This document shows, in pieces, positions 36,982-48,098 of a stretch of DNA of 64,000 nucleotides (position 1 is the first letter of the stretch; the number at the start of each line of letters is the position of its first letter). The translations under genes were made by a program, and so were the position numbers. The notes under the pieces were generated by a model. The model worked only from the letters and a program-made list of their open reading frames with translations, did not search any database and was not told where the DNA came from. Source of the stretch: Heterodera schachtii (lineage: Eukaryota; Nematoda; Chromadorea; Rhabditida; Heteroderidae); contig SIJG01000062.1 in NCBI GenBank assembly GCA_023374025.1, positions 443,488 through 507,487 on the forward strand, written 5' to 3'.

Positions 36982-39060
36982 TTCTTTAACACCAAATCAG
37001 TGGCAAAAATGGAAAAATAAATGGGTAAAAAAGTAAGTGTTAGTTGAGAATGATGAATGAATGAATGCGAATGGTTGAAATAGTATTGCTTGTTGTCATG
37101 GTAATTAAAAAAATGAAAAAGACGGCATCAATTGAAAGCTAATGATATTCAATTAATTTATATAATTTTATGTGGTAATAAAAAAAATGAGCAATAATAA
37201 TTTTGAGTATTCATGAAATATTTTCTCATACTTCTTCTTAGCAGCCATTTTATTTGGTAGTCCAAGTTTTTTGTGCGCCCAGAATCAAACTTTTTGGATG
37301 TTAGCGCCCTTTGCGCCAAGATCATTCTATCTTTTTTTCTGTTTTGAGTCTTAATATTTCAAATTTTTCCAATCACTCTAAATTTATATTTTTTCATACC
37401 ATCACATAGAAATCACCACAGTAACTTCTCATCATTCGTTTTCTTCGTTGTCATAATGCAACAAAAAAACCCTTACAAATTAGCAGCCCAATTAGTAAAA
37501 TTCAAATTGAAATGATTGGACTGAAAAATATAAATGTTGAAGATTGGAAATAATAAATTAAATTTGGAACGATCAAGTCTAAAAACACAAAAATTTGCAA
37601 TTATCTAGGCACATGTGCCGCTTCCCCTTGTCGGGATTATGACATTTTTATGGGGGGGGGGCATAACGGAAAAGTATCGATTGTTGGTCTCAATTCGAAC
37701 TTTGCACAAAAGACCGGATTACAATTTAAATTGTTATTATTTTTTGTCATTTTGATAATTTAATTTTAAAAATATTTAATATTGTTCAATTAATTATTAT
37801 AAATTTCTATTTGTCTATAAAACAAAGAAGGTAAAAACGATGGTACTTTCCTGTTTTGAGGTCTCACATAACAAAATTTTATAAATCAACAAAAATGCTA
37901 AAAATTCACACAACTCATATCCATTGGCGAGATTTTACCATAAATTTTGCATTATTTTCCAAATACTACTGTACGCGCTTTGTGAATTTGCGTGCATTTT
38001 TTTTTTAAATTTATTGCGTGTGACCCTAAAACAGGAAAGTACCAAAACAATTATTGTCCAAGTCTCTTCCGACCTTTTTCGCATACCACCGAGTAGGTGC
38101 TTTTCGGTTTTGGGACCTAGATTGAATTTAAAAAAAACAAAACAAAGGACGTACATAATAGCACACGCGCCAAAATTATATTGGGGGCTTTAATGACTCG
38201 GGTTCAGTTTGGCGCAGCCACTTTGGCGCGGGTTTTTTGGCGCGAGGTTTTATTGGCGCCGGCTTTTTTGGCGCGGCCGTTTTGGCGCCCTTTATAAAAT
38301 GGATTTTTTGACCTCAATGTTTAAAAATCTCTAAAATTTTCAAAAAAAAAATTTAATAATGGCACTGCGCCACTTTTTTTGGCATCTTAGCGCCAGAGGA
38401 ACTCGCACAAATAGGAGTCCAGTGCGCTCAATCGTTTGTGTTGGGTTTCGAAAAATGTTCAAGTACCCCGGGCAATTCTTCTGATGCAAATGATCGCGCT
38501 TTGACTCAAAAATCCACTAAATGAGGAGAAAAAACCCCTCACATTTAATGGGAGGGGGCGGTGGGCGGGTCACTGGTCTCTGCCGCCATATAAATAGATA
38601 ATTAGGCTTTGCCCGTTAAAGTCCAATGACAACAATCAATGGAGATGCAAAATGGTCGTTGGAAATCGTCAGGTCAGTGGTCACCCGTCCGCGCTTCATT
38701 CACTCACCATTAATTCATCCTTTCCGTTCCTTCCTCCCCTCTCAGTTTTTGCGACAATTTCTCCCCTCCCCCTTTTTTTGTGCGGGACGCGTCACTTTGG
38801 CGCCAAACGCTATAAATTTTTGATTTTTCACCCTTTCGAATATGCTTGGCAAGCTCTATTAATTTGCAAAACATGGTACAAAAAAGTATCAGTTGAGAAT
38901 TTTCCGCTGTTTATGAATTCGAATCTTCGGGAAGGATTTTCAAAATTCAGAAGCACTTACGAATTAATCCCTCCCCGTTTGCGGATGGGTTTAACCCTTT
39001 TCAAAACTTGGGGAAAAGGCAGCTTTATTTTTGCTATTTCAGTAAAATCCCATTAAAAAT
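36982..39060. other. Intergenic region, WDR54 upstream
   Basis: No confident gene. A short inverted repeat (37838-37872 versus 38010-38046, core GTACTTTCCTGTTTTGAG) and a TTTGGCGCGG-type array at 38210-38290 are both of mobile-element style. A TATAAATA at about 38588 precedes ATG 38626 and a GTCAGT donor (MTTINGDAKWSLEIV), which could be a first exon, but no convincing continuation was found. Confidence 0.35.
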
Positions 39061-39689
39061 TTCAATTCCCATCACAACTTGTCACTAGGGATGCAATTTT
39101 TAGGTTTTTACCTATTTTTTCCTGAGCTCCCTATGGTCTGAATGCACGAAAAACATGTTTTTTTTGGGGGGGGGGGGGGTTGTTAGGTTACTTTTCGAGT
39201 TATTAGCACCTATTTTTAGTTTTAATTTTTAGAACTTAAAAATCCTAAAAAAATTAAAAACCTATTTTAACTTATTTGGCATTTTGCCAAAATTATTAAC
39301 AAAAATGCAATAAAAACGAAAAATACACCCACTAAGAATCGAACCCAAAAATTTCAGGAAAATACACCCCAAAGAAAAGAAAAATTTCCCCAAAAATTCG
39401 TCTCAAGAATTTTAATTATTTATTTTCTTGACAAACTTTTGATTTTAAAAAATTATGTAACTCAATATTGATTTGGCTTAATTTTGTTGATTTTTTGATA
39501 AAATTTTACAATTTTACACCCCTAATTTAGAACTTTTTGGCATTTATTTTCCCATTTTTAGCACCTATTTTGGGGCTTTTTTAGAACCTAAAAACTAACT
39601 ATTTTGGCAGTTTTAGCACCTCAAAATATAAGCCCTACATAAAATACAGCATTTTTGTGGAGTCGTCCTATTGTTATTATCAGCCATTC

Positions 39690-40235
39690 CTTTTTATCCG
39701 AAAAATTTGTGTTTTAGCAGTAATATTTTTTAAAATAAATATCATCATTCTGATGGAGGACTAAGCTCATCAAGCAGAAGCTGCGGATCCGGCAATGCAC
39801 AGCAACAAATTGTAAGCAACAAGAACTTACTTAGGTCGAATTTAAAAACCTATAAAGCAAATACTGATTAAGAAGAATTAGACTGAGAAAAGACGAAATT
39901 CAGTATTTTTCGTATATATTTAAGAATATTTTTTCCGTTGCCCTTAGCACATAACGATTTACATAAAAAATTCTCGAGACTTCATTTTCTTTTGGTACCA
40001 AGAATTGGAGTTATGATTTTTTGGGTTTCTCCTTCATTTCGTGCATTTGGATCAATTCGAGCAATAATGTGAATGTTGTGGAATTGTGCCCTCACTTTTT
40101 TATCCGAAAAATTTGTGTTTTAGCAATATTTTAATAAATACAGTTTATTTACAGGCATGTCATCATACTGATGCAAAGCGTGGCGCAACATGTGCAACCG
40201 GCAAAAGGTGGACGCCTACAAATTGTAAGCAACAA
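39690..40235 (+). repeat. Duplicated exon-like segment, two copies
   Basis: About 39690-39815 and 40100-40235 share TTATCCGAAAAATTTGTG, CATCATNCTGATG and the end ACAAATTGTAAGCAACAA, which looks like a splice donor. The second copy has an ATTTACAG acceptor and reads ACHHTDAKRGATCATGKRW, cysteine- and histidine-containing. They may be duplicated exons of an unidentified plus-strand gene. Confidence 0.4.
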
Positions 40236-40426
40236 AAACCTATAATCATCGTCAGTTTCTTAGGCCTTATTTTTTTACTTTTTCAATACATACACTAGAA
40301 ATGGCACGGAATTCCGAGTTCCGACATTTTCAGACCGTAACTCCGACTCCCAAAATCTGATAAAAATCGGAAATTTTTTTTTAATTTTTTCAAAAATAAC
40401 AAATACATTAAAATTTCAAAATTTTT

Positions 40427-40452
40427 CCGGCGACGCCTACCGGCACCGCCGA
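40427..40452 (+). repeat. GC-rich hairpin, copy 7
   Basis: CCGGCGACGCC, loop TACC, GGCACCGCCGA. It sits in mobile debris beginning TAGAAATGGCACGGAATTCC at about 40295. Confidence 0.75.
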
Positions 40453-40984
40453 TCGTCCGCGAAAAAGTGGTGTAAATAGCGAAAATAATTTTTGAAATCA
40501 TTTTACTTTTATTTTTGCTTTTGAATTTTCAATTTAGTATTTATATTTTTTCAAGAATTTCCGACTTCCTTGTTCCGACTTACGACATTTTTGGTCCTCG
40601 GAATTCCGACTTTCGAAAATTTTTGAGGTCTCGGATTTAACCCAGAAAGAAATTAAGGACGGTTATTGATTGGACACGTAAACAGGAGTAGAGCCAAAGA
40701 CTCTAATAAAATGGAAATCCTTTATCGTTTAAGCCTCGCAATTTTTTTCAGTGTTATTAATTCAAATTTTAAAAATTAATATTCTTTCATTTCGATGCAT
40801 CTCTTTTTTTAATATTAAATCCAAAGCGATTATTAACGAATCTAAGTTTTGTCCGAAACTCCATGGCCCTCCTTAGGAACATAGTGAAAATGTGGCTGCT
40901 TTTTTTAGTTCCTTTTTCCACCAATACACATTAGAAAAATTAAGTTCAAAATAAGAAAATTTGATTCAGCTTTTTTAACAAACA

Positions 40985-41125
40985 ATACACTTAAAGTTTT
41001 GCGGACTACAACGCAATAACGTGCTGGCTGTGTACGGAGCACTTCAACAGCGAAAAGTCGCTCATCAACCATCAGTGCCAAATACACGACGGAATTGAGC
41101 GCAACACTCCATTTTGCTGCAGGCA
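40985..41125 (-). CDS. Single exon-like fragment with a membrane segment, paralogous to 44480-44600
   Basis: Minus-strand frame after a TTGCCTGCAG acceptor: KWSVALNSVVYLALMV, then a polar stretch. The copy near 44590 has IWTLALNTVVFLALMV after TTGCCTGTAG. The nucleotide similarity continues into the flank (GACCATTTTAAAACAA), so this is a segmental duplication. The complete gene was not found and the function is unknown. Confidence 0.35.
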
Positions 41126-41332
41126 AAATAATATGAATTCATAAATAGAATAAAAGACCATTTTAAAACAACTTTGAAAAATTAAATATTGATTTGCGTT
41201 GCAATTGAACTTCAAATGCATAAGGAAAATTCGGAAGACACCAGCGGACCGCCATTAATGGACCAATGGAAACTTTAATCATTGTTTAGACTTTACCGTT
41301 TTTAGACCAAACATTTTGGGTCAAGATTTTTT

Positions 41333-42321
41333 TAGGGTTGCTCCCCGTCCCCGAGCTCCCCGGTCCCCGACCCCGATCCCCGACTTTTTTGTGCCTATTC
41401 CCCGCCCCGACCCGCGACATGTCGCTCCCCGAGGTCCCCGGACCCCGACTTTTTGCCCCCCGACTCCCCGACACTAATTCGGGGAATTGGGGACTCCGAG
41501 CATTGTAAAAATTTAAAAAGTCAATTCAACAACGAAGGGGGGAAAGATTGAAATTTATGAAATTTTGAAAAATTTTCTTAGTATTAAATATGCTAAAAAT
41601 ATGGTCAAAATTCTTAATTTTTCCCCCGGCGGCGCCTATTGGCACCGCCGGACCATAAAAATCCTTTATTTTTAGCAAAAAATTGCTCAAATTGGTCATG
41701 GACAATCAAAAATATCATATTTGAACATTTTAAACGTCTTTTGAAGAAAATGAGGCTTTTTGACCCAAAATGAAGCTTTTGCCAAAAAAACTGAATTAAT
41801 ACCAGTGCATTTTTACTCCCGTTTTTTTTTGTAAAATTTCCGGGAGCAGGAGCGGGATCGGGAGTTTAAAATTTTCAGGGACGGGAGTCACGAGCAGGAA
41901 TCCCGTAAAAATCCCGCGAAAGTCCCGATCCCGACGGGCTCTAATTAACATCAAGCCCGAAAAATAAGATTTTAGTATCAAAATACGAACATTTTTAAGA
42001 AACAGAATATTTTAGTCGCTATTCCAAAATCAGAATATTCTTATAAATAAGAACAAATGGAAGCCCTGGATTAAAGGCCAGCTTGGACTCACTCTTACTG
42101 GCATTAACGAAATCAGATGATTAAAATGAAAAAAAGAAGATTTACGAGCATTTAAAAAGAAAAAAATGGTTTTTTGGGTTAAAATAAAATTTGGTCATTC
42201 CCCGATCGGGGTCCCCGACCCCGACAATTGAGCTCCTCCCCGCCCCGACCCCCGACATGTCGACCCCCGAGGTCCCCGGCCCCCGACATTTTGCCCCCCG
42301 AGGGCTCGGGGAGCAACCCTA
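41333..42321. mobile_element. hAT-like element, 8-bp target duplication GATTTTTT
   Basis: Ends TAGGGTTGCTCCCCG and CGGGGAGCAACCCTA, flanked by GATTTTTT at 41325-41332 and 42322-42329. Subterminal DNA is an array of CCCCGACCCCGATCCCCGAC. The interior shares a segment with the element at 9920-11070 (ATGAGGCTTTTTGACCC and a GC hairpin). A GGGAGCGGGATCGGGA block at 41830-41940 may be a further nested insert. Confidence 0.93.
41626..41651 (+). repeat. GC-rich hairpin, copy 8
   Basis: CCGGCGGCGCC, loop TATT, GGCACCGCCGG, preceded by AAAATATGGTCAAAATTCTT as in copy 1. Confidence 0.85.
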
Positions 42322-42449
42322 GATTTTTTGCCAATGTGGCCCTTTGCATAAGGCCAAAATTCGTATTTCATTTTTAATTTTGAAAGAATGCCAACTTCTG
42401 AATCAACTAGTTTTTATAAAAAATAATGAAGAATAAATTACTTTGTTGG

Positions 42450-43670
42450 ATCGCTGACCCACAAAATGTCCAAACCACGAATTGTCCAAGCCCGAAATGT
42501 CCATAAGAGTAAAAAACCACGAAATGTCGAAAATTCTAAAAGCTTATACAACCTTAAAAATGAGTCTATTTTAGGGTTTTTCTGGATCGCTGAATACGAA
42601 TATGGCTTTTATATTGCCCATTTCCTAGACCCAAATATAAACATAAAATAGCAAATAAATTTAAGGATGGATTAAAATTTAAGAACTTTGAAAAACAGAC
42701 CATCAGATTTTTTCGAAAACTCCGTCACAGGGCCCTGTCAGTTGTACGAATACGCCAAAGTTGGTGAGCATGATGACCGACTGTATTTGGGGAGTCGTCT
42801 AGCGTGTTCTGATTTGATTATCAAAGTTGTAGGCAGCTAAAAAACGTAATTTTATGAGACAATAAAAAGTCTGTAATATAGCTTTTCTTGACTTCACAGA
42901 TGAAGTTCGAGAGGGCAGGGGTGATGACATGTGCATTTCGACAGTGAGTGATTTCGGCAGTAAACTTTTTTCACTTTTTTTCACTGTCTTCGCGTGATTT
43001 CGACAACGAGTGACAATGAGTGATTTCGACAATGTCAAAAAAATTGTGAATTCGTCAATGATTGATTTCAACTGTACCGATAAATTTTTGAAAACTTAAA
43101 TGAATATGGAAATATATGAAAAAGTGAAAAGACAAACAAATATAATTTTCGCAAAGAATTAAGCTGTCTTTTTAGCTAGAATTTTTTTTCATATTAGTAA
43201 AAATTTTCGTGTAAAAAAACATATCGGTATTGTCGAAATCACGCACAGACAACTGAATAAAGCGAAATAGTTTATTGTCAAAAATCACTGACTGTTGGAT
43301 TTTCACGTCATTTAGTTCGACAGGCACCACTCCAATTGATAGTGTGCTCTGTTGTGTTCGAAGTGTCTAATAAATAGCGCTTCTTACGAATTTTGTAGAC
43401 TTTCAGGCTTATTAAGAATTATTTGGTCAAGCAATGAATATAAAAACCTGAAGTCAACAGTACAGCATGTTTTTTTAAACAAATTTTTAGTTTATCGTGT
43501 TGCGGTGGGTCCAGGGTTAGAAAATGGCGAAAAAAGTCATATTCATATTCAGCGACCTCTAAAACCCAAAAATAGACTGTTTTCCGGGTTTTTTACATTT
43601 CGTGATTTTTTACTCTTATGGACTTCCCTGGCTTGGATACTTTGTGGCAAAACTTTCCTTGCTATTCAAA
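42450..43670. mobile_element. Long inverted-repeat element with a different motif array inside
   Basis: GTCCATAAGAGTAAAAAACC at about 42500 is matched by its complement at about 43600, and TCGCTGAATACGAATATGG at about 42585 is matched near 43530-43550. The arms are about 150 bp. The core carries repeats of GTGATTTCGACAATGAG (42930-43060 and 43230-43310), probably a separate element nested between the arms. The arms are distantly related to the palindrome at 1391-1862 through the GGGTTTTC-GATCGCTGA stretch. Confidence 0.65.
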
Positions 43671-43939
43671 TTTATAGCTTTGCTCAAAATCAACAAAGTT
43701 AAATATTTTGATACCATTCTATAGCCCTATTCATTTTCAATTATCCTACCTTTTTCAAAAATTTCGTTGAGCTTTAAAAAATCATGACCAAAAATGTATG
43801 AAAATCAGTTTTTTAAGTTTTGGCAACTGACATTGGAACTTAAAAGTTGTTTTAAAATGGTCAATTTAAAAAATTTAAAATGAGATCGAATAAAATACGA
43901 TAAAAATTAGAATCTGCCGAATGGGCTTCACGGGCGAAC

Positions 43940-44610
43940 CGGCGATGCGCGTTCACTTAGTGAGCAAACATGCCATGTTTGTCACACCACCAAATCTTGG
44001 CCACGCACGAATTGTTTTTCGGCCTGGTGTAGTTATTGGCATTTCTGTCAACAATGGCAATTCTGGTTGGTAAAAATATAAATAGAGCTAGAGATTTGTA
44101 TGGATTTTTACTATAACAAAATTTATACTTATTACTATTTCAAATAAAACATTTATTTAATCGACTGACAATTCTATCATTATTTTTTCCGTATTTTAAC
44201 AAAATTATTAGGTTAAACAAATTAATTTAAAAAATTGATATACTTCCATCAAATTTATTTATTTTTAAGCGTAGACGCATTTTAGTTCATATTTCCATAC
44301 AAATCAAAGCTTTAAACAATCAATTAAAATCAAGTAACGACTCGCTGATGATTGACAAATGCTAACTCCCTTTTCAGTGTTATTTTTAATTGCTATTATT
44401 AGTTCATATTTTTAATTTAATGAATTTTTATTCTGAATTCCTATTGCCTTTGCGTTTTTCATTAGTCATATTTAGGTCTTTTGGGAATTTCAATGCCGTG
44501 TTGGGTGAGGAACATTTCAACAGCCAAAATTCGCTTATGACCATCAGTGCCAAAAACACAACGGTATTGAGCGCCAGAGTCCATATTACTACAGGCAAAA
44601 TATTTTAATT
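43940..44610 (-). CDS. Possible two-exon membrane protein fragment
   Basis: A minus-strand membrane-segment exon (about 44480-44600) is the paralogue of the one at 40985-41125. About 400 bases downstream a frame reads NNSCVAKIWWCDKHGMFAH and stops. No start or phase-consistent join was established. I do not recognise the family. Confidence 0.3.
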
Positions 44611-45349
44611 CATTAAATATAATTTCAAGACCATTTTAAAACAATTGAGAAATTTAAAATATTTCATTATTTGGACCTTGCCTATAAATTAATAAAAAAT
44701 ATGAAAATAAATTTTCACTTTTTCAAATTCAGGTAGTCAAATTGTTCGAAGGTGATGGCGCGAAAAAAACAAATTACGCAGCAGGATTATTCTGTCAAAT
44801 GTAACTTCGAAGATATGAACACTTTGCATCGAAATCACACAGGGAATGAAATTATTTAATAGAAACCCGTTCATTAATTTATCTCTGTTATGTATTTGTC
44901 ATTGGTACACTATTTTTTAAATAAAAAATACTATATTCAAAACGAAAACCGAAATTTGAAATTTATTTATGTTCAATACAACTTCAACATTTGTTAAGAA
45001 AAAATATTGTCAAACTAAACAAAACCACAATAAAAAATCTTTTAGAAATATAAAATGAAAAATAGCGTGCCACATTGCTGCAAACCCTCGAGAGTTTTGG
45101 TTCGAAGCTTTTAGTAGATACCATTCTATTTTTAATTGCTCAGAAGAAAATTTGTAACCGAGTCCACCCAAGCTTTTGTCAGTTGGTAGAAAAATTACAA
45201 AAACCAACAAAGACATACGTCGTACCAGAAAAAGTGTTTTCCCTAGTTTCACGGTATTCGAATCAAACAAATACAATTCGCAGAACTCAGAACTTTTTGG
45301 CTCCTTTTTTGCAAGGAAGTTCATAAAATTACCGGTAAAATGTACCGGG

Positions 45350-45690
45350 TATTGGATTTTCAAAAAACCGGGTTCGGGGTCCGGGTATTGAAAAAACCGG
45401 GTATCCGGGTCTGAGACCCGGTCGGGTACCCGGACCCGGCCAACCCTAGTCTTAACGAGTCCGAGTTATTGACCCGGGACTGAAGTGTCCATATGTCTTT
45501 GGGACTGAACCGTCCAATGTTTGGAAAACGCATGAATCTTCCACAAATATATAGCAATCGGTTCCTCTCGATCTCTAATGTAAGAATCGTGGTACGACTT
45601 TTGGGGATTTGCAACTTGGGGACCCGACATTTGTGGACCCGACGGATCCCGACATTTGGGGACATGACTTTTGAGGACCCGACATTTGGG
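45350..45690. repeat. Mobile-element debris with CCGGGT and GACCCGACATTTGGGGA motifs
   Basis: Repeats of CCGGGTATTG and ACCCGGTCGGGTACCC end in GGCCAACCCTA, which looks like a right terminus, at about 45448. A second block repeats GACCCGACATTTGGGGA. No left terminus or target duplication was matched. Confidence 0.5.
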
Positions 45691-45860
45691 GATTTCAATG
45701 CTAAAAAATATTCAGGCTGGAACTAAAAAAGACCAATTTTACCCCCGTTTTTCCTGGCTTCTCCATGCTAAATTGTAGGAAAACATTTTTTTCGAAGGTC
45801 CATCTATTCCGTGTGCTTCAAATTTCCTTTCCACAAAAATGGTCGAAGCAAATTTTAAAG

Positions 45861-46709
45861 ATGCGCGAAGGCATGGCATTTTTGTGCGGGAGAAGTCGAT
45901 GTCCATGCAGCGTCAAAAAACTTGTGGCCACCAAGTTCAGCAAGGTCAAATTCAAAACGCGATTATTGTTTGTCTCTTCTCGTTATTATTTCAGGTGAAG
46001 TGCAAATACGTAGATGAAAGCTCGCGACATTGTTGCTACTTTATGTTAGCCTTTTTCATCATTGTAAGCCCTCGTCTCAAATTAAAATTTCTCCATTCCC
46101 CCCCCCCCCCCTTAAGGCATGTCTCGGATTGACTGCGCTGTTTATCATTCTTTTCTTCAATTCTACAACAAATCGACAATATCTTTTTTTATTGCCTCTC
46201 TGCTTGCTTTCAATCCCAATTTTAATCATATTATCAGTGCTTTGCTGTTACAATTCGTGTTATGGTAAAAACTGCGGATAATGAAACTATTAAAAACAGT
46301 TAAAAATCCGCTTCATCCCCTGCAATTTACAGAACGCAAACACACCGCGCTTGAAGTGCTGTACAAATGCGACTCGTGTGGCCATGAAGTGCACAAAACT
46401 TACGAATGCTTTGGTACGGACTGAATTTCCTCTAATTTTCCGCTTTGTCACGTCACATATCCTCCCTTTTAAGTCTACTCCTTCACTTTGACCGATAACA
46501 GAGCGTATCACCAACTTTACCGTGGCCGAACGTACAATCCGTGGGGACGGTACACGGGAAATGTCACGAAAACGGTGCTGCACAGGCAGATGACCATGAC
46601 CAAATTTGAGGATGTGGAGCAAAAATTCGACCTGATGAGCGGCGTTCAGAAGGACAATTTCAGTACCAGCTGGGCATGGACGAACGATTTGATAAGGCGC
46701 CTTGAATAA
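45861..46709 (+). CDS. Membrane protein of unknown function with a CxxC motif, 205 aa, 5 exons
   Basis: Plus-strand exons in consistent phase: 45861-45944, 45995-46063, 46117-46264, 46333-46413 and 46474-46709. The first 28 residues are basic and Cys-rich (FLCGRSRCPCSVKKLVATKF). Exons 2-3 encode two or three hydrophobic segments (CYFMLAFFIIACLGLTALFI, then LFLLPLCLLSIPILIILSVL). Exon 4 carries YKCDSCGHEVHKTYEC, a possible zinc-binding knuckle. The last exon is soluble (KFEDVEQKFDLMSGVQKDNF, TSWAWTNDLIRRLE). An alternative start at 45839 would remove the first intron but change the frame of exon 1. The regular splice sites make this a solid gene; I do not know the family. Confidence 0.75.
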
Positions 46710-47124
46710 GCCGAAGTGTTAATTAAATTGACATCACTTTCTTGTACAAATAATGTATTATCTTTCTGTAGAAGCATACCGTTCTTCTTTTGTATTGTAT
46801 AAATGCAATGAATTAGGCCAAATAATTTGATGATACATATTTTTCTGATTAAATAAGGAGGGAACACCCATTTAATAGTTGAGAACCATCACTCACTCAA
46901 TCATTTTGTTTTAAACATTTTCAAATGGGTGTGCACTATTCCCCCCCCCCGCCCGAAATTTTTAAACAAATCAATAATTTAAGGAAATTTTGGTAAACTT
47001 TTCTTTAGTATCTTTTGTTTTGTGGCCCGGGTTTGTATTTTGAAAAAACTAACAAAGGAAGCTCAGAATTGCAACAACAAAAAAACATTCGTTCCATTAT
47101 TTCGCTGAACTGCTCTATCATGAC

Positions 47125-47292
47125 TAGGGCAGCAAGCAACTCAACTGAATTTTCAATTACGGAAATCCGTAACGGCGGTTTTCTCAATTACGAAAATACG
47201 TAATTACGTAGGTCCAAAAAGGCCGTAATTTCCCGTAATTCATAACTCCAAGACCCCGTAATTTCCGTAATCCGTAATTACGTGCAGCCCTG
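47125..47292. mobile_element. Miniature hAT-like element, imperfect target duplication ATCATGAC / ATCGTGAT
   Basis: Ends TAGGGCAGC and GCAGCCCTG with an interior of CCGTAATTTCCGTAATTACG repeats; flanks are ATCATGAC and ATCGTGAT (6 of 8). Confidence 0.65.
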
Positions 47293-47605
47293 ATCGTGAT
47301 GTCCAACGCTTGCAGCAGGTTTGGCGGGCATGGGCTGCAAAAATGCCAAATAAATGAGAAAAAAAGAGCCATTTTTGGCCAATTAACGCTTTTTGAGAAA
47401 TCTGATGAAGCGGAAGTTTGCACTTCTGGGGTAGTTTTAGGCGCTAATCAAGAATCTGGCGTCAAAACTGCAAAAATCTATGATTTTATCTAATTTTCAT
47501 CATAAATTTTATCGATGATTAAACGTATTTTTCCTATATCAATCGATTCTACTCGTCGAGAGAAATCGATTGGTACTAGTTTCAGGGTTCTATGATGTCT
47601 CTCTG

Positions 47606-47631
47606 CCGGCGGTGTCGATAGGTGCCGCCGG
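47606..47631 (-). repeat. GC-rich hairpin, copy 9
   Basis: Read on the minus strand: CCGGCGGCACC, loop TATC, GACACCGCCGG. The arms have one compensating pair change relative to the other copies. Confidence 0.8.
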
Positions 47632-48098
47632 GGAAAAATTGGAAATTTGACCATTTTTGAGCAGTTTTCCACTGAATGGCAATTATAGGTCAATTTTGCG
47701 CTTTGAAAATCATCATTTCAAAAAGAAAATCATCATTGACCCCTTGAAATCAGAAAAATGATGATAAATCAGCAGTGTTGGCTACCCTGGGCATAAGTCT
47801 CCAATTGCCGGTTTTTATGCCGCCTAAATAATTGTTGCATGCTCAAACTTGGGGTTTTCTTTCTTTTTTTCTTTAATTTTAGTGTGGCAGCTAAAATTTA
47901 TTTAAATGTATTTTATATTTAAAATTTTAAATATTTTAAATTATCATTTTAATTGTTTTTTAATCAACGACCTAAAGGCTGATGCAATTTAATTGAAAAT
48001 AATTTATTTTTAATTTAATTTCCACTTTTTTCCGAACAGAACATGGCTATTGAAAAGAGAATATAAAACACTTGGGCTAATAGGAAAATTGGCACAAT

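Larger units (their letters stand above)
46710..48098. other. Intergenic DNA with mobile-element fragments
   Basis: Contains the element at 47125-47292 and a reverse-oriented GC hairpin at 47606. The latter sits in AT-rich debris ending near AGTGTTGGCTACCCTGG at about 47775. No gene is supported. Confidence 0.4.

Noticed and set aside
47842..47853. CCCAAGTTTGAG on the minus strand, identical to the last 12 bases of the SL1 leader
   Set aside because: The rest of SL1, the GT donor after the leader, the Sm site and the snRNA-like body are missing. A 12-base match is expected occasionally by chance.
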